Assembly (NCBI GenBank): GCA_900208305.1
Contig: OAPG01000001.1
Location: 310,001-374,000 of the forward strand
Length of the DNA: 64,000 bases
Direction of reading: 5' to 3'
Source of the DNA: Melanopsichium pennsylvanicum
Lineage: Eukaryota; Basidiomycota; Ustilaginomycetes; Ustilaginales
Shown here: one piece after another, positions 19,634 through 29,338 of the stretch
Layout of the letters: each line of letters starts with the position of its first letter
Position numbering within the stretch: the first letter of the stretch is position 1
Position numbers and translations under genes: made by a program
The notes under the pieces: model-generated
Told to the model about the DNA's origin: nothing
Databases searched by the model: none
Seen by the model: only the letters and a program-made list of their open reading frames with translations

Positions 19634-21064
19634 TTAGGCGACTTCATCGACGACGTTGCGTGAAGCCATCCTGGGTGAGGTCCTACGGCTCGACGAGACA
19701 CTTGAAGGGCTAGCCTCCTTGACCGCCCTCTCTGCTACCGGCTCTTCCCCAGCTCCCTCCTTGCTTGCATTATCGCCATCGCCATCGCGCTTCAACCTCT
19801 TACTCAACTCCTCCAGCGACTCTCCCACGTTCGCCTCACCCGAACCGGCGTGCACCTCTTGGCTGAGGGTACTTGCTTTGCGTTTGATGGCAGCAGCAGC
19901 AGTAGCACGTGCCGCCAAGGGCGACTTGTCTGCATCGGATACGATGGGCCTAGCATCATTCCTTGTAGCCTCATTGGGGTCGAGGAGCGGTTCCATGGTG
20001 ATAGCGCTCGCTGCAAGGGGGCTGGATTGGAAGGGGGCGGTCGAGGCGAGGCCATGGTGGTTCTTTGCTTCCGGTGGGCTTGTGCCTCGGGAAGGCGAGT
20101 TGCGGTTATTACGACTAGTGTTTGCGCCTGAGCTGCCTACGTCGTCCTCGGCTGGTGCAGCAGATCCGGATCGAGTACCCGTGCGTCTTCCAGAAGAAGT
20201 CTGTGCGGTGATTGGTGCGGGTGAGGATGCACGCGAGGCAGGTCGTCGCGATCGACTGGCTGAAGGCACGGTGAGGTTGGCTTCTGATGTGGGCTTGACC
20301 GAGCTGCGGCCCCGGGAAGAATCGCGGCTCATGGCTGGGCTTGGGAGGTTGTCTTGAGTGCTCTTTGAGCCCGAGGCAGCTGCTTGAGCGACAGCGGTAG
20401 CGTGCAAGCCTGCACTGACGTTAGCGTATGGGCTGCTGCTCTTGCGTTTCTTGCCCAGTCCTTTGACGCCGAGATGCTCGAGTTCGGCCTTGGACGCGAG
20501 CTTCTTGGCAGCTTCGCGCTTGGCTGCTTGGACAGCCTTGTGCTGAGCTTCGCGCGCCTTTGCGAGCGCAGTACCAGGAGCGCCAGGGTATCGGTCGTTG
20601 GTGAGCGAGTAGATTTCGGATCGCTTACCCGAGTTAGGGTCGAAGAGCGGGTGGGAGCCCTCGGCAGACCAGTGTGGCACGCTTGTGGTGATCAAAGGCA
20701 CAAGCTTGCGAGTGACACTGGGAACAGCGACTGCCGCCTGAGGCGTGGCTTTGGCGAGCGAAGAGGCTCGGAAAGCCTGGAATTTGCGTCCACGTTTAGC
20801 ACCAGCAGCGTGGACGGCAAGATTAGAGGAATTGAGGGAGGAGGAGGAAGGTGGAGGAGAGCCACCGGCAGAAGAGGAAGCCGATGAAGCGGAACTGGAG
20901 GCGGCGGCGGCTTGAAGAGCTTGGAGCGCGATGATCTGATTTTGCTTGGCGGCGAGAGCGACTCGGCTGAGTGGAGCGGGCATGGGCTGTAGCGAGCGGA
21001 TCGATGGCGGGAGCTGACTTAACGAGCCATAGCCCCGTGGAGGTGCTGGCACGGCGGATGTCAT
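19634..21064 (-). CDS. Low-complexity protein of unknown function, probably nuclear
   Basis: A 476-residue product that I do not recognise. It is Ser/Ala-rich (runs around 52-82) and Arg/Ser-rich later (about 230-320). A more conserved-looking, charged block sits at about 118-205: LVPLITTSVPHWSAEGSHP, then FDPNSGKRSEIYSLTNDRYPG, then an Ala/Lys helix ending in a basic KKRK stretch (205-208) that resembles a nuclear localisation signal. The C-terminal half has scattered basic and Ser-Pro motifs (SSRRTSPR). It could be a chromatin- or RNA-associated protein, but that is a guess from composition. An antisense ORF of 233 codons overlaps it; its composition is the mirror of the Ser/Ala codons and I treat it as a shadow. 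Confidence 0.7.
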   Translation of the reverse strand: MTSAVPAPPRGYGSLSQLPPSIRSLQPMPAPLSRVALAAKQNQIIALQALQAAAASSSASSASSSAGGSPPPSSSSLNSSNLAVHAAGAKRGRKFQAFRASSLAKATPQAAVAVPSVTRKLVPLITTSVPHWSAEGSHPLFDPNSGKRSEIYSLTNDRYPGAPGTALAKAREAQHKAVQAAKREAAKKLASKAELEHLGVKGLGKKRKSSSPYANVSAGLHATAVAQAAASGSKSTQDNLPSPAMSRDSSRGRSSVKPTSEANLTVPSASRSRRPASRASSPAPITAQTSSGRRTGTRSGSAAPAEDDVGSSGANTSRNNRNSPSRGTSPPEAKNHHGLASTAPFQSSPLAASAITMEPLLDPNEATRNDARPIVSDADKSPLAARATAAAAIKRKASTLSQEVHAGSGEANVGESLEELSKRLKRDGDGDNASKEGAGEEPVAERAVKEASPSSVSSSRRTSPRMASRNVVDEVA

Positions 21065-22842
21065 GGTTGATTATCGGAGCGGCTCTAGCGGTTTGACGCG
21101 AATGATAGATACGATGGGAGCGATGGTGTGGAAGAGTTGGTCAGAGAAAAGGGAGCTTGGCGCGATTTCTAGATACTGTAGCCAGCAAGAAGCGAAGCCG
21201 AGAAAGTGGTGGCAGTCTAAGGATGGCGGTGAGTGATGGTAGCAAGGATGAGAGTGGTGGTCGGAAACGCAAGAGGAGGATTTGCAGGGATGAAGATGCA
21301 CAAGCAAGCTTTTTGGGGGATTAACGAGCTGAGGGTGTCTGAGCTGGATTTGATGTAGCCAAGGTCGGGGGCCAAGGTGTTGGCAGGAAGCGGCCCAGTC
21401 GGACGGCGTGACTACGACATCGGATTTTGCTTTGGTTGCAAGCGCAGGGTTTTGTGTGCAGGTGTGGGTGAGCGTACAGTAAAGTACAGTAAGTAAAATT
21501 TAATTTACATGTGTCTCGAAAAGGACAGTTGTGCACGCTCGTGTTTCGGGTGTAGGTGACTTAAATAGGATTGCAAGCCTAGATCCAAGATCATGATGCG
21601 GTCACAGAGAGGCTTCCGTCTGTGCTTCTCTTCTGGGCTGCGTCGCTTGAATCGAGGATTGACTTTTGGCTCTACCTTTTCCAGGAATGAGCGGGTCCAA
21701 CCCAGCGATTTTACCAGTCAAAAAACCATTCTGGCCAGCGGCGACACTATAGCATATGAAACTTTTGAATCACATCTACGAATCCACCCGAGATTCAACA
21801 CCTGCAGTCGGGCTGTTATATGTTCACAGGATGACCCTTTGTTGGTGATGATGAGGTGTAGGCGTGCCAGTCTTAATCAAATTCAGTGGTGCAGGACACA
21901 AGTTGAGTGAGATCTTGAGCTAGACAGGACTCGGCTTGGTCTCGGGAATCAAACCACAAAAAATCAGGGGCGCAATCAGGTCTGGAGGATTGTCGATACA
22001 GTTTAATCATGTGGCTCACGGGTCTAAGGCCCTCATCTCATTCGTTCCATTTTGCCAATGAGCGATAAAGAAGGTCTTCATCAGTCCCGATCGCGTCGGG
22101 TCACTTTCGGGATCGACGTGCTCCCACCCCATTCCAATTTGCTGTTTCATCACATCTCCTAGCGGTGATCCGCGCTTTGTCGAACCAGGCCTCAACTATT
22201 TGAATGAACAACTATTTGAGTGAAGCTGATCTTTTCTGAATTGTTCAGCGCATCATGAACCTCAGCCAACACACTGGAATTCGACGGCGGGTGGGTGTTG
22301 GTCAAGCTTCGTTACCGGTTCAGATGTTCGGTGGTCGACCCGCGACCACGGACCCTGAAATTGTTTTTTGGTTGTTGTTGATGGTCCCTGCAGCCGCTCT
22401 CAAATCCAGCCCATATTCATCTCGTGCGGGAGAATGGAGCGAGTGTGGGTCGAACCAAAAGTGAAGCCATGACCGGTTTAGGAAGGCTTGGCAGGCCACA
22501 GCCTCGTCGATGCACTCTTCTCTACGAGCCCAACGTGGGCAAGCTGTATCCAGCGTCTGTGCTCAGCTTCATTTTAGCTCTTTGCTCTAAAATCACGCAT
22601 CATCCATATCGAGTTTTGGCACACACACTCGTTTAATCACCATTGGAACGGTCGTTTCAAGAGATTCTCACAAGCCAAAGCTTACACGAAATCCCAGCAT
22701 TCTCGTTGTATTCATCGGGAAGGAAAAAGACCCGTTCACCTCAAGATTTGGTCATACAATCATCCCCACACTCACACAGGAAACCACTCGACACATCCTC
22801 GCTCAACAGGAATCATCAAGCTCAGTCATAGATAGAGAGGCC
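21065..22842. other. Long divergent intergenic region (orphan / USP gene)
   Basis: About 1.8 kb. Two TACAGTA words 10 bp apart lie at 21475-21481 and 21485-21491. An imperfect 16-bp direct repeat (AACTATTTGAATGAAC / AACTATTTGAGTGAAG) lies at 22194-22225. I see no tRNA or protein gene; the short ORFs have no family features. Confidence 0.45.
22194..22225 (+). repeat. Short imperfect direct repeat (2 x 16 bp)
   Basis: Two adjacent 16-bp copies differing at two positions, about 620 bp upstream of the universal-stress-protein gene. Function unknown; may be chance. Confidence 0.4.
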
Positions 22843-23811
22843 ATGATCTCGAGGCCCACAACTCCGATCCTCAATCATTCGGGTTCCGGCAGCCTCGGCA
22901 CCCCTCGCAGTAGCACTGAGCAAAATCGCCCACGTCAGGGCATCACCATCGAAGAGCCTGAACGACCACGCGCAACAGCCAGCCATACATCCCTCACCTC
23001 TGGCACTGGCTCCTCATCTTCGCCTTCTCGTTCTAGCGTTGTCGGCGATGGGAGCTACGGTGGCCGCCGAGGTGGCCCGTCTATGAGCAAGAGCCGAACC
23101 AGCAGCTCTGGTGGTCTCTCTGATGTCAAGGCAGGCTATGAGCGCAGGGTAGGCTTCGACACTATGCCTGATGCAGACGAAACCAACTCTGGCACATTCA
23201 GCTTTACGCTCCAGGTCAAATCTAGAGGTTTTTTGCGAACCAAGAACACACGCACGTTTATGGTTGCGGTCGACGACAACCCTTACTCCGAGCGTGCATT
23301 AGAATGGTTGATGGAGAAGCTTGTTGAAGACGGTGATGAGGTGGTCGCTGTCCGCATTCTGGATGAAGAAGCAGACAACATTGACCAAGACGATGCAAGG
23401 GAAGACGCAAGGGAGCTGATGGCGTCCATCGTGGAGCTCAACGAAGAGGCTGAAGACAGAAAAATCTCGATCGTCGTCGAGTTCGTTGCGGGCAAGGTTG
23501 TACAAACGATTCTTGACATCATCCATGTGTACAGGCCAGACAGTTTGACCGTGGGAACACGGGGCAAGTCGGCGAACAAATTTCAGAAGATGCTTGGACA
23601 GCATATCATGGGTCATGTCAGTAGAGATATTCTCACTTCGTCCCCGGTACCAGTAGTGGTGGTTAGGCCAGAAGCCAAGGTGCAAAAACATCTCAAGAAG
23701 AGGCTCAACGATCCTAAACGCAGAGGGTATCACAACCTGGTCAAGGGCGTGGAGGGTTTGCCAATGAGCATCACCAAGAACAAGCGTCGCTCGTTGCAAG
23801 TTCCATCTTGA
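22843..23811 (+). CDS. Universal stress protein (UspA-domain) with Ser-rich N-terminal tail
   Basis: A 322-residue protein. Residues 1-130 are a disordered Ser/Pro/Arg-rich tail, probably a phosphorylation target. Residues about 138-275 form a single UspA fold: the first strand is TFMVAVDDNPYSERALEW, and the end carries the nucleotide-binding pattern TVGTRGKS...G...GHVSRDILTSSPVPVVVVRP. A basic tail (KKRLNDPKRRGYHNL) follows. Fungal proteins of this kind are poorly studied; ATP binding is plausible from the G-x2-G...G pattern but untested. The start at 22843 is the first ATG after a CT-rich leader. Confidence 0.88.
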   Translation: MISRPTTPILNHSGSGSLGTPRSSTEQNRPRQGITIEEPERPRATASHTSLTSGTGSSSSPSRSSVVGDGSYGGRRGGPSMSKSRTSSSGGLSDVKAGYERRVGFDTMPDADETNSGTFSFTLQVKSRGFLRTKNTRTFMVAVDDNPYSERALEWLMEKLVEDGDEVVAVRILDEEADNIDQDDAREDARELMASIVELNEEAEDRKISIVVEFVAGKVVQTILDIIHVYRPDSLTVGTRGKSANKFQKMLGQHIMGHVSRDILTSSPVPVVVVRPEAKVQKHLKKRLNDPKRRGYHNLVKGVEGLPMSITKNKRRSLQVPS

Positions 23812-24640
23812 TGCATGTCATAGAAGTCCATCTCGATACACAGATCCTCATCCGGGATCCCACTTAAATGCTCCTTACTAGCAGCTGTATTTGTAGTCGT
23901 CTCATTCGCATTCCTATCTCGTGCAATCCTCTATCACCATTTCGAAACGTTAGACCCTCATTGCCTGTCGTACTTTGAGGTGTGAAACAGCCATATTGCC
24001 ATGCAGAACATTTCCATGGTCCGACTCGAGGCCCTTGTTCTGACGCATGGAAGGCATAGGCCGCAAAGTCAGATCACTGTGACAAGACGGGCCGGTCGAT
24101 AACAGTGTCTGCGCCGGGGTGATTACAAGTAAAAGCGCAGCAGCTTGCAGAGTGGCTTTATCTCGAACCATGTTTTGATTCGCGGATTGGTTCGCCCAAT
24201 TGGTCGGTTGTCTCTTCGGCCTTCTCCGAACGCGTTCAGCCGAAACTGGCCAAAAAGAAGAACCAAGATACGCTTCACTGCAGTATGGATCCTCTGGACC
24301 TTGATTTCAATCGATGCAACAGGCTTTGAATGTCTTGAGGCCTCCCTCATCGCTGTACGGAATATCATCAAGGTCTTCGTTCGATCAAGCAGGATGATGA
24401 GACGAATTTTGTTGGGAGTGACCAAAATGAAGCCCAAATCTAATCTATTTAGGCAAAAGTCTCCCTGAACGGTACACCGCGTATTGGTTAGAAGTGGGTC
24501 TGAGCTGCGGGTTTTCCGTCCGGCGATCCTTTTAGCATCGTTTTGTGTGAGCAAAAGTCGTGTGCCTAAGCCACCTTTATCCTCCTCCTTCTCCATCATC
24601 TTCCCTTGATCAGCATCGATTCTTCCACAAAGCGCTTGCA
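23812..24640. other. Intergenic region USP gene to GFA-PuuE fusion
   Basis: About 830 bp between tandem plus-strand genes. The frame of the next gene is open back to 24560, but only from a GTG. ORFs of 107 and 175 codons on opposite strands (24123-24650) overlap each other and show no family features. Confidence 0.4.
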
Positions 24641-26215
24641 ATGCCGACACTTCAAGGACACTGTAATTGCGGAGCGCTCTCGTACACGCTCGACGCGTCT
24701 CCTTCCAATCTTCGACTTTCCGCCTATTGCCACTGCACTCGATGCCAACGGATCAATGGAGCGCCTTACATCTGGACAACGCACTGGGCGAAGAATGCCG
24801 TAACTTGGTCTTCTCACACGTCTACTTCCGGTCCTACTCAAGTTGTCGATGCAAAGGTTCAAGCGATCTTCGGAGGCAATGTTACCACCGCTGCACTGTA
24901 CGAATCCGCTCCCGGCCGCAAATTCAAGCTGCGCTGCAGCGAGTGCGGCAATCCTATGGGATCATGGAACAGTGCCAAACAGCAATGGTCCATCTGGCCT
25001 TCCACTCTTGCTCGACCGGATGGTGACAAATGTGGTTTGCCGGGCACCGAAACTTTCCCTCCTACTGCACACATGTTCTATGGATCTTGGAAAGTGGCCA
25101 CGGTCACTGATGATTTGCCCAAGTTCGTCGGATATCCAAACGAATCTCAACAGGTAGATCGCAATGCTGAGCCACTGCCTTCCAACTTCAACGTTAACGA
25201 CTTCAATCCTCACGACCCTCGCGAAATGGTAGGATACGGACCGAATCCGCCGCATCCGAAATGGCCCAAGAACGCACGAATCGCAGTCAGCTTTGTCGTA
25301 AATTACGAGGAAGGTGGTGAAAACCTGACCTTGAACGGGGACACTGGAGCTGAACAGTATTTGACAGAGTATGGAGCGGCGAATGGGTCCAAGCCTCCAG
25401 CGGGGATCAGGAACCTGAGTGTTGAGAGCGCCTACGAGTTTGGATCACACCGAGGTTTCTGGCGAATTCTGGACCTGTTTAAACGAAACGGGCTGAAGTT
25501 CACCTCGTGGTCGGTGGGAAGAGCTGTTGAACAGAATCCGGCGGTGGTGAAAGCGATGGAAGAGGCGGGATGCGAAGTTGCTTCCCACTCATACCGCTGG
25601 TTCGACCATTCTTTGATGTCACAAGAGGAAGAACGGGCTCAAATCCAAGCCGCGATCAAGGCGATCAAAACCGCCTCGCCTTCCTCCAGAGAGCCTCGTG
25701 GTTGGTACACGGGTCGACAGAGCATCAACACTCGCCGTCTAGTGTATCAAATCTACAAAGAACTCGGTCTGCATAACGAATTGTATGATTCAGACGCATA
25801 CGACGAAGACCTTCCTTATTGGGTCCCCGCTCCAGACGGAACACCAAACGAACATCTCCTTGTTGTACCGTACACATTGGACAATAACGATATGCGCTTC
25901 GCCATCACTCCTGGCTTTTTCAACAGCGACTCGTTTGCGAGTTACCTCATCGATGCTTTCGAAACGCTGGTCGCAGAGACGTATCTCGATGGAACCAATC
26001 CCATGAGCGTTCCAAAGATGATGAGTGTAGGTTTGCACTGTAGGGTCGTCGGCAGACCGGGGAAGTTTGCAGGATTGCAGAAGTTCGTTAATCATGTCAT
26101 CAGCAGGAACAAAGACTTGTTGGCCGAAGGGAATGGCGTCGGAGGTGTTTGGGTCGCTACTCGCGAAGAGATTGCAAATCACTGGAGGACAACTCATCCT
26201 CCCAAGAACACTTGA
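24641..26215 (+). CDS. Fusion protein: GFA-type zinc domain + PuuE-like polysaccharide deacetylase/allantoinase domain
   Basis: A 524-residue product in one uninterrupted frame. Residues 1 to about 150 are a GFA (glutathione-dependent formaldehyde-activating enzyme-like) domain with its zinc cysteines: C8/C10 (GHCNCG), C30/C32/C35 (CHCTRC) and C99/C102 (CSECG). Residues about 195-520 match the PuuE branch of NodB-type deacetylases: MVGYGPNPPHPKWP, ARIAVSFVVNYEEGG, ESAYEFGS, then SHSYRWFDH in place of the usual H-x3-H metal motif. In bacteria PuuE is a metal-independent allantoinase. The substrate here is unknown (allantoin or another cyclic amide is possible; inferred). The ATG at 24641 gives a normal GFA N-terminus (MPTLQGHCNCG). 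The joint between domains has no stop, shift or splice signal. Confidence 0.87.
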   Translation: MPTLQGHCNCGALSYTLDASPSNLRLSAYCHCTRCQRINGAPYIWTTHWAKNAVTWSSHTSTSGPTQVVDAKVQAIFGGNVTTAALYESAPGRKFKLRCSECGNPMGSWNSAKQQWSIWPSTLARPDGDKCGLPGTETFPPTAHMFYGSWKVATVTDDLPKFVGYPNESQQVDRNAEPLPSNFNVNDFNPHDPREMVGYGPNPPHPKWPKNARIAVSFVVNYEEGGENLTLNGDTGAEQYLTEYGAANGSKPPAGIRNLSVESAYEFGSHRGFWRILDLFKRNGLKFTSWSVGRAVEQNPAVVKAMEEAGCEVASHSYRWFDHSLMSQEEERAQIQAAIKAIKTASPSSREPRGWYTGRQSINTRRLVYQIYKELGLHNELYDSDAYDEDLPYWVPAPDGTPNEHLLVVPYTLDNNDMRFAITPGFFNSDSFASYLIDAFETLVAETYLDGTNPMSVPKMMSVGLHCRVVGRPGKFAGLQKFVNHVISRNKDLLAEGNGVGGVWVATREEIANHWRTTHPPKNT

Positions 26216-26265
26216 AAAGGATGCAAGTAATGTTGCTCTATTCTACATCATCATCTTGTCAGCAT

Positions 26266-26271
26266 AATAAA
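26266..26271 (+). terminator. AATAAA polyadenylation signal candidate
   Basis: A canonical hexamer 51 bp after the stop of the GFA-PuuE gene, before the convergent GNAT-Mss4 gene. Confidence 0.5.
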
Positions 26272-26398
26272 ATCTCAATTTTCTAATGCCAAAGCTCTTG
26301 AAATATGTCAACCCATGGTCTGCGAAGAAGATCGAAATGCTTGAATTGATCTGCGCGTTGCTTTTGTTTTTGAATGCTACATCATGACTGAACCTAAA

Positions 26399-28417
26399 TC
26401 ATGATCGTTCGAAAAGGTACCTCACCCTATCTGCAGCCAAATAAAACATCTGAGGCTTGCTCTTGGGCGCAGCGCCCTCCATACCCATTGTACCTCCTTT
26501 CATCCTTTCGACCTGATCACCCACCTCGACCGCCAATCTGCCACCCTGCATCTCTGTTGGCAAAATGGAAAATCCCAATGGTCCACATTCGCAATCGGGA
26601 CACAACAAGTATTTAACTGTCAGTTCCTCGCCTGGTGTCAATCCTAGACTCAAGTGCGAGAGAAGCGCATCAATGTCTTCATCGCTCGAGTCGGAACCAC
26701 TACCACCACCACGTTTGCGATCTCGCTTTTCCTTCTTCTTCTTCTCCTTTCCTTCCTTCTGACGCTCCTTCTCCTCCCTCTTCTGCTTCTCCTTGGCGTC
26801 CTTCTCCTGAGCCTTGGTCCTCTGACCAGTCAATTCCGTGATATTGCTCGTTAAAGGACTTGCGCAATTCTCAACCTTCGGGCTCATGGGATTAGCAGGA
26901 GCGGTCCACTTTATATCCCTACTGAATCCGACATTGTCAAACTGCAACGGCCCATTGACCATCCAGAACCCTTTCACCGTCGTCAACAACCTGTGATTCC
27001 CATTTTCCTTGGCCGCATGATGGATTGGGAACGCGGGTCCTTGCGGAGGGCTCGGCGAGTTCGGCAGTTCCAACGCTGGATTGGAGAGCGGTCCACTTTC
27101 CTTTCTTGTCCATTCGCCAGCATGTTTTGCGAGAATGCAGCATCGACAGTTTTCCATAGGGCAGTACAGCTTTGCAAGGTTGGATCCGGTGTCGCGGTCG
27201 ACCAAACGAGCTTCCAGGGCCATCCCTGCATCTTCGGCAGGAGTCTTGGCTGCTACGGCTTGACCGAGGAGCGATGTGAATGTTTGACCGGGAGACTTGC
27301 CAGGCTGCGATTGGGCGGCGAGGGCAGCCATGATTGATGCTTGGGAGGGCATGCCTGGAGGCGAGTTCGGTTTGCAAGCGGCAGGTGCTACCGCTTTAGA
27401 TTGTGTCGCAGCTACTGGTGCCTTGACTTGCTCATTGACTGGAGTGGACGGTGTCGAAGATGGCGGATCTTGCTTGGCAGAGGGAATAGCTGCGGCGGCG
27501 GCGAGTCTCGTTTTGATACCAGCCGTGGCCACAGCATCATCGCTGCCACTCGAAGTCGCCGAAGCCGTCCTGGCGAGGGCAGATCCAATCTTGCTGCCCG
27601 GCCCAGTGGCCGGACTGGAATAGACGCTCCTCCTCATCTCCAACCATTGTCCACTTCCGTACTGGATATGACTGACGCACTGAATCCTGAAGCCAACCTT
27701 CTTGTACAAGCCTGTGAGCTCTTCATGCGCCAACAAGGCCAACGTCTCGTATCCTCTTTTGCCCTTGTCTCCCTCCGGACCCTTGCCTTCTTCGGCCTTG
27801 CGAATGCGCGCAATATAGTTCTCCAGCATCCTCGTCGCAAGTCCTTTGCGCTGCATCTCGGGCGCGATACACACCGAGTGGATACAGACGATTCTTGCAT
27901 CCTCTGACGTGTCGTGTGTTGACATGGAGCGCAAGGTGAGCGCAGGAGCAGCGGTGCCGGTGATGAAGCCAACGATGCGCCTTCTTGGCTGGCCAGACAC
28001 GCTTAGCGGACCAGCGACTTTGGGTGGAGGCATGGGAACGAATGCTCCCAAGAACAGATGAGGTGCAGCAGTCTGGCGAGAGAGCAGCCTTTCATAACTG
28101 GCGGCATCCTCAGGTGAAAATCCTTCGACCTCGAGCGCATGCGCTGGCCTTACCTCCTCGGGTCGGATGTAGTCGAAGACAAGACCACGAGGTAGAGCCG
28201 AAGCGGTGTTGGTATATGAAGCAGCTGAACTAGTCTTTTGCTGCGAAAGAGTGCGTTTGTGGGAGCTAGGGGTCGGCGAACGTTGGGAAGATTGAGACCT
28301 GTTGGATGCTGTGGAAGAGGACGAATTCGAGCGGGTACTTGTTCGACCGAGGGTATTTGTGATGGTCTGGTAGAGGGTGGTCGAATTATGTGCCATTGAG
28401 GATGGTGGGGGATGCAT
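26399..28417 (-). CDS. Fusion protein: GNAT acetyltransferase + Mss4/Dss4-like Rab-GEF domain
   Basis: A 672-residue product in one frame. After a Ser/Thr-rich head (1-75), residues 78-265 form an arylalkylamine/polyamine-type GNAT domain: YIRPEEVRPAHALEVEGF, VCIHSVCIAPEMQRKGLAT (acetyl-CoA loop at 188-194) and LYKKVGFRI. A low-complexity linker (270-400) leads to a region (about 407-672) resembling Mss4/Dss4, the zinc-binding guanine-nucleotide release factors of secretory Rab GTPases: KLYCPMENCRCCIL (C419, C424, C427), VKGFWMVNGPLQFDNVGFS, and YLLCPDCECGPLGF (C606, C609), split by a Lys/Glu-rich insert (536-570). The first half likely acetylates an amine and the second likely binds Rab; both are family inferences. 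Alternative start Met at residue 8. No splice signals separate the halves. Confidence 0.82.
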   Translation of the reverse strand: MHPPPSSMAHNSTTLYQTITNTLGRTSTRSNSSSSTASNRSQSSQRSPTPSSHKRTLSQQKTSSAASYTNTASALPRGLVFDYIRPEEVRPAHALEVEGFSPEDAASYERLLSRQTAAPHLFLGAFVPMPPPKVAGPLSVSGQPRRRIVGFITGTAAPALTLRSMSTHDTSEDARIVCIHSVCIAPEMQRKGLATRMLENYIARIRKAEEGKGPEGDKGKRGYETLALLAHEELTGLYKKVGFRIQCVSHIQYGSGQWLEMRRSVYSSPATGPGSKIGSALARTASATSSGSDDAVATAGIKTRLAAAAAIPSAKQDPPSSTPSTPVNEQVKAPVAATQSKAVAPAACKPNSPPGMPSQASIMAALAAQSQPGKSPGQTFTSLLGQAVAAKTPAEDAGMALEARLVDRDTGSNLAKLYCPMENCRCCILAKHAGEWTRKESGPLSNPALELPNSPSPPQGPAFPIHHAAKENGNHRLLTTVKGFWMVNGPLQFDNVGFSRDIKWTAPANPMSPKVENCASPLTSNITELTGQRTKAQEKDAKEKQKREEKERQKEGKEKKKKEKRDRKRGGGSGSDSSDEDIDALLSHLSLGLTPGEELTVKYLLCPDCECGPLGFSILPTEMQGGRLAVEVGDQVERMKGGTMGMEGAAPKSKPQMFYLAADRVRYLFERS

Positions 28418-28644
28418 TTTGGAAAGAAAAGCTTTGATGCGATGGCGGGCCGATGCTAACTGGGTTAGGGAGTTGATTGAAGATTTCCGTTGAATTTGTC
28501 AACCTGAATTCTGGCAAGCCAGAAATGCGAATGCAAGTATGGTAAAGGAATAAACAGAATTCGCTCGTTATGCGGGAGGAAAGCTAGGCAGGTTGAATGC
28601 GAATTCTAAATGGATCGGATTGAGCCGATGTGTGATGTGCGAGC

Positions 28645-28671
28645 GAGAGAGAGAGAGAGAGAGAGGGGGGG
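28645..28671 (+). repeat. GA microsatellite followed by a G7 run
   Basis: Ten GA dinucleotides (28645-28664) continuing into seven G residues. Likely length-variable between strains. Confidence 0.85.
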
Positions 28672-29188
28672 CAATTTCAGCTCTGTTGGCGTGACCTGAA
28701 AGATGGACTTTATGACAATTGGATGTGCGTGTTCGTGACGAGACTTTGCTCATGTACGATGGAGATGAAGAAAGTATAAGACGAGGATGGTCTGAAGGAC
28801 GAGGAAAGGGATAGGGCAGGGTAGGGAGCGTTGGGGGCTAAGAACAAATGAGCGTTATAGTCATTTACAGTATTCTGGTCCGCTATTGGTGACGAAGCGG
28901 TCGGCAGGCGGGCCGATAAACTTGCATGCACGCAGAGCTCGGCAATGATATTGATCGAAGCTGTTCGGCAATCTGCAGCAGTGTGGCCCAGAGCTGGTGC
29001 CAGAACACAGGCCTCTCGAAAATCTGCAGGGCCGTGGTGGCTGGAGGGTGAAACATCGCTGTGCCGTATTGGTAGCAAGCAGAGTCGAGCTCGAAGCGAG
29101 ATGACCTCGTGCACGTCTACGCAGCCAGCACTTGTGTACCTTCCATTTCTACCCCTCAACCGACCGCCGATATCCCACATACTTCAAT

Positions 29189-29338
29189 ATGAAGCTCGCT
29201 ATTCACTTCATTGCGTTCCTATTCTTTGCCACTTTGTACGGTGTGACACGCTTCACTCGTTGTCAAAGAGCTATTCCGACCCGGACGGTTGCCGCTGAGT
29301 CCAAGTCACGAGTGAAGAAAAAGGGAGGAATAAAATGA
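29189..29338 (+). CDS. Possible small secreted peptide ORF (49 aa)
   Basis: An ATG at 29189 opens 49 codons. It starts with a short basic then strongly hydrophobic segment (MKLAIHFIAFLFFATLYGV) like a signal peptide or membrane anchor, followed by a strongly basic tail with one Cys and ending in KKKGGIK. No homologue is recalled. Short ORFs with such a profile arise by chance, so this is only a candidate; transcript evidence would decide. Confidence 0.22.
   Translation: MKLAIHFIAFLFFATLYGVTRFTRCQRAIPTRTVAAESKSRVKKKGGIK

Noticed and set aside
19656..20357. A 233-codon plus-strand ORF opposite the low-complexity orphan
   Set aside because: Leu/Ala/Arg-rich mirror of Ser/Ala codons; the minus-strand frame is longer and starts with a proper ATG.
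21940..21970. Possible minus-strand tRNA B-box (GGTTTGATTCC)
   Set aside because: The invariant C of the T-loop is replaced and no A-box or acceptor stem can be paired around it.
28710..29180. A 156-codon minus-strand ORF upstream of the GNAT-Mss4 gene
   Set aside because: No recognisable domain; overlaps other open frames and the promoter region.
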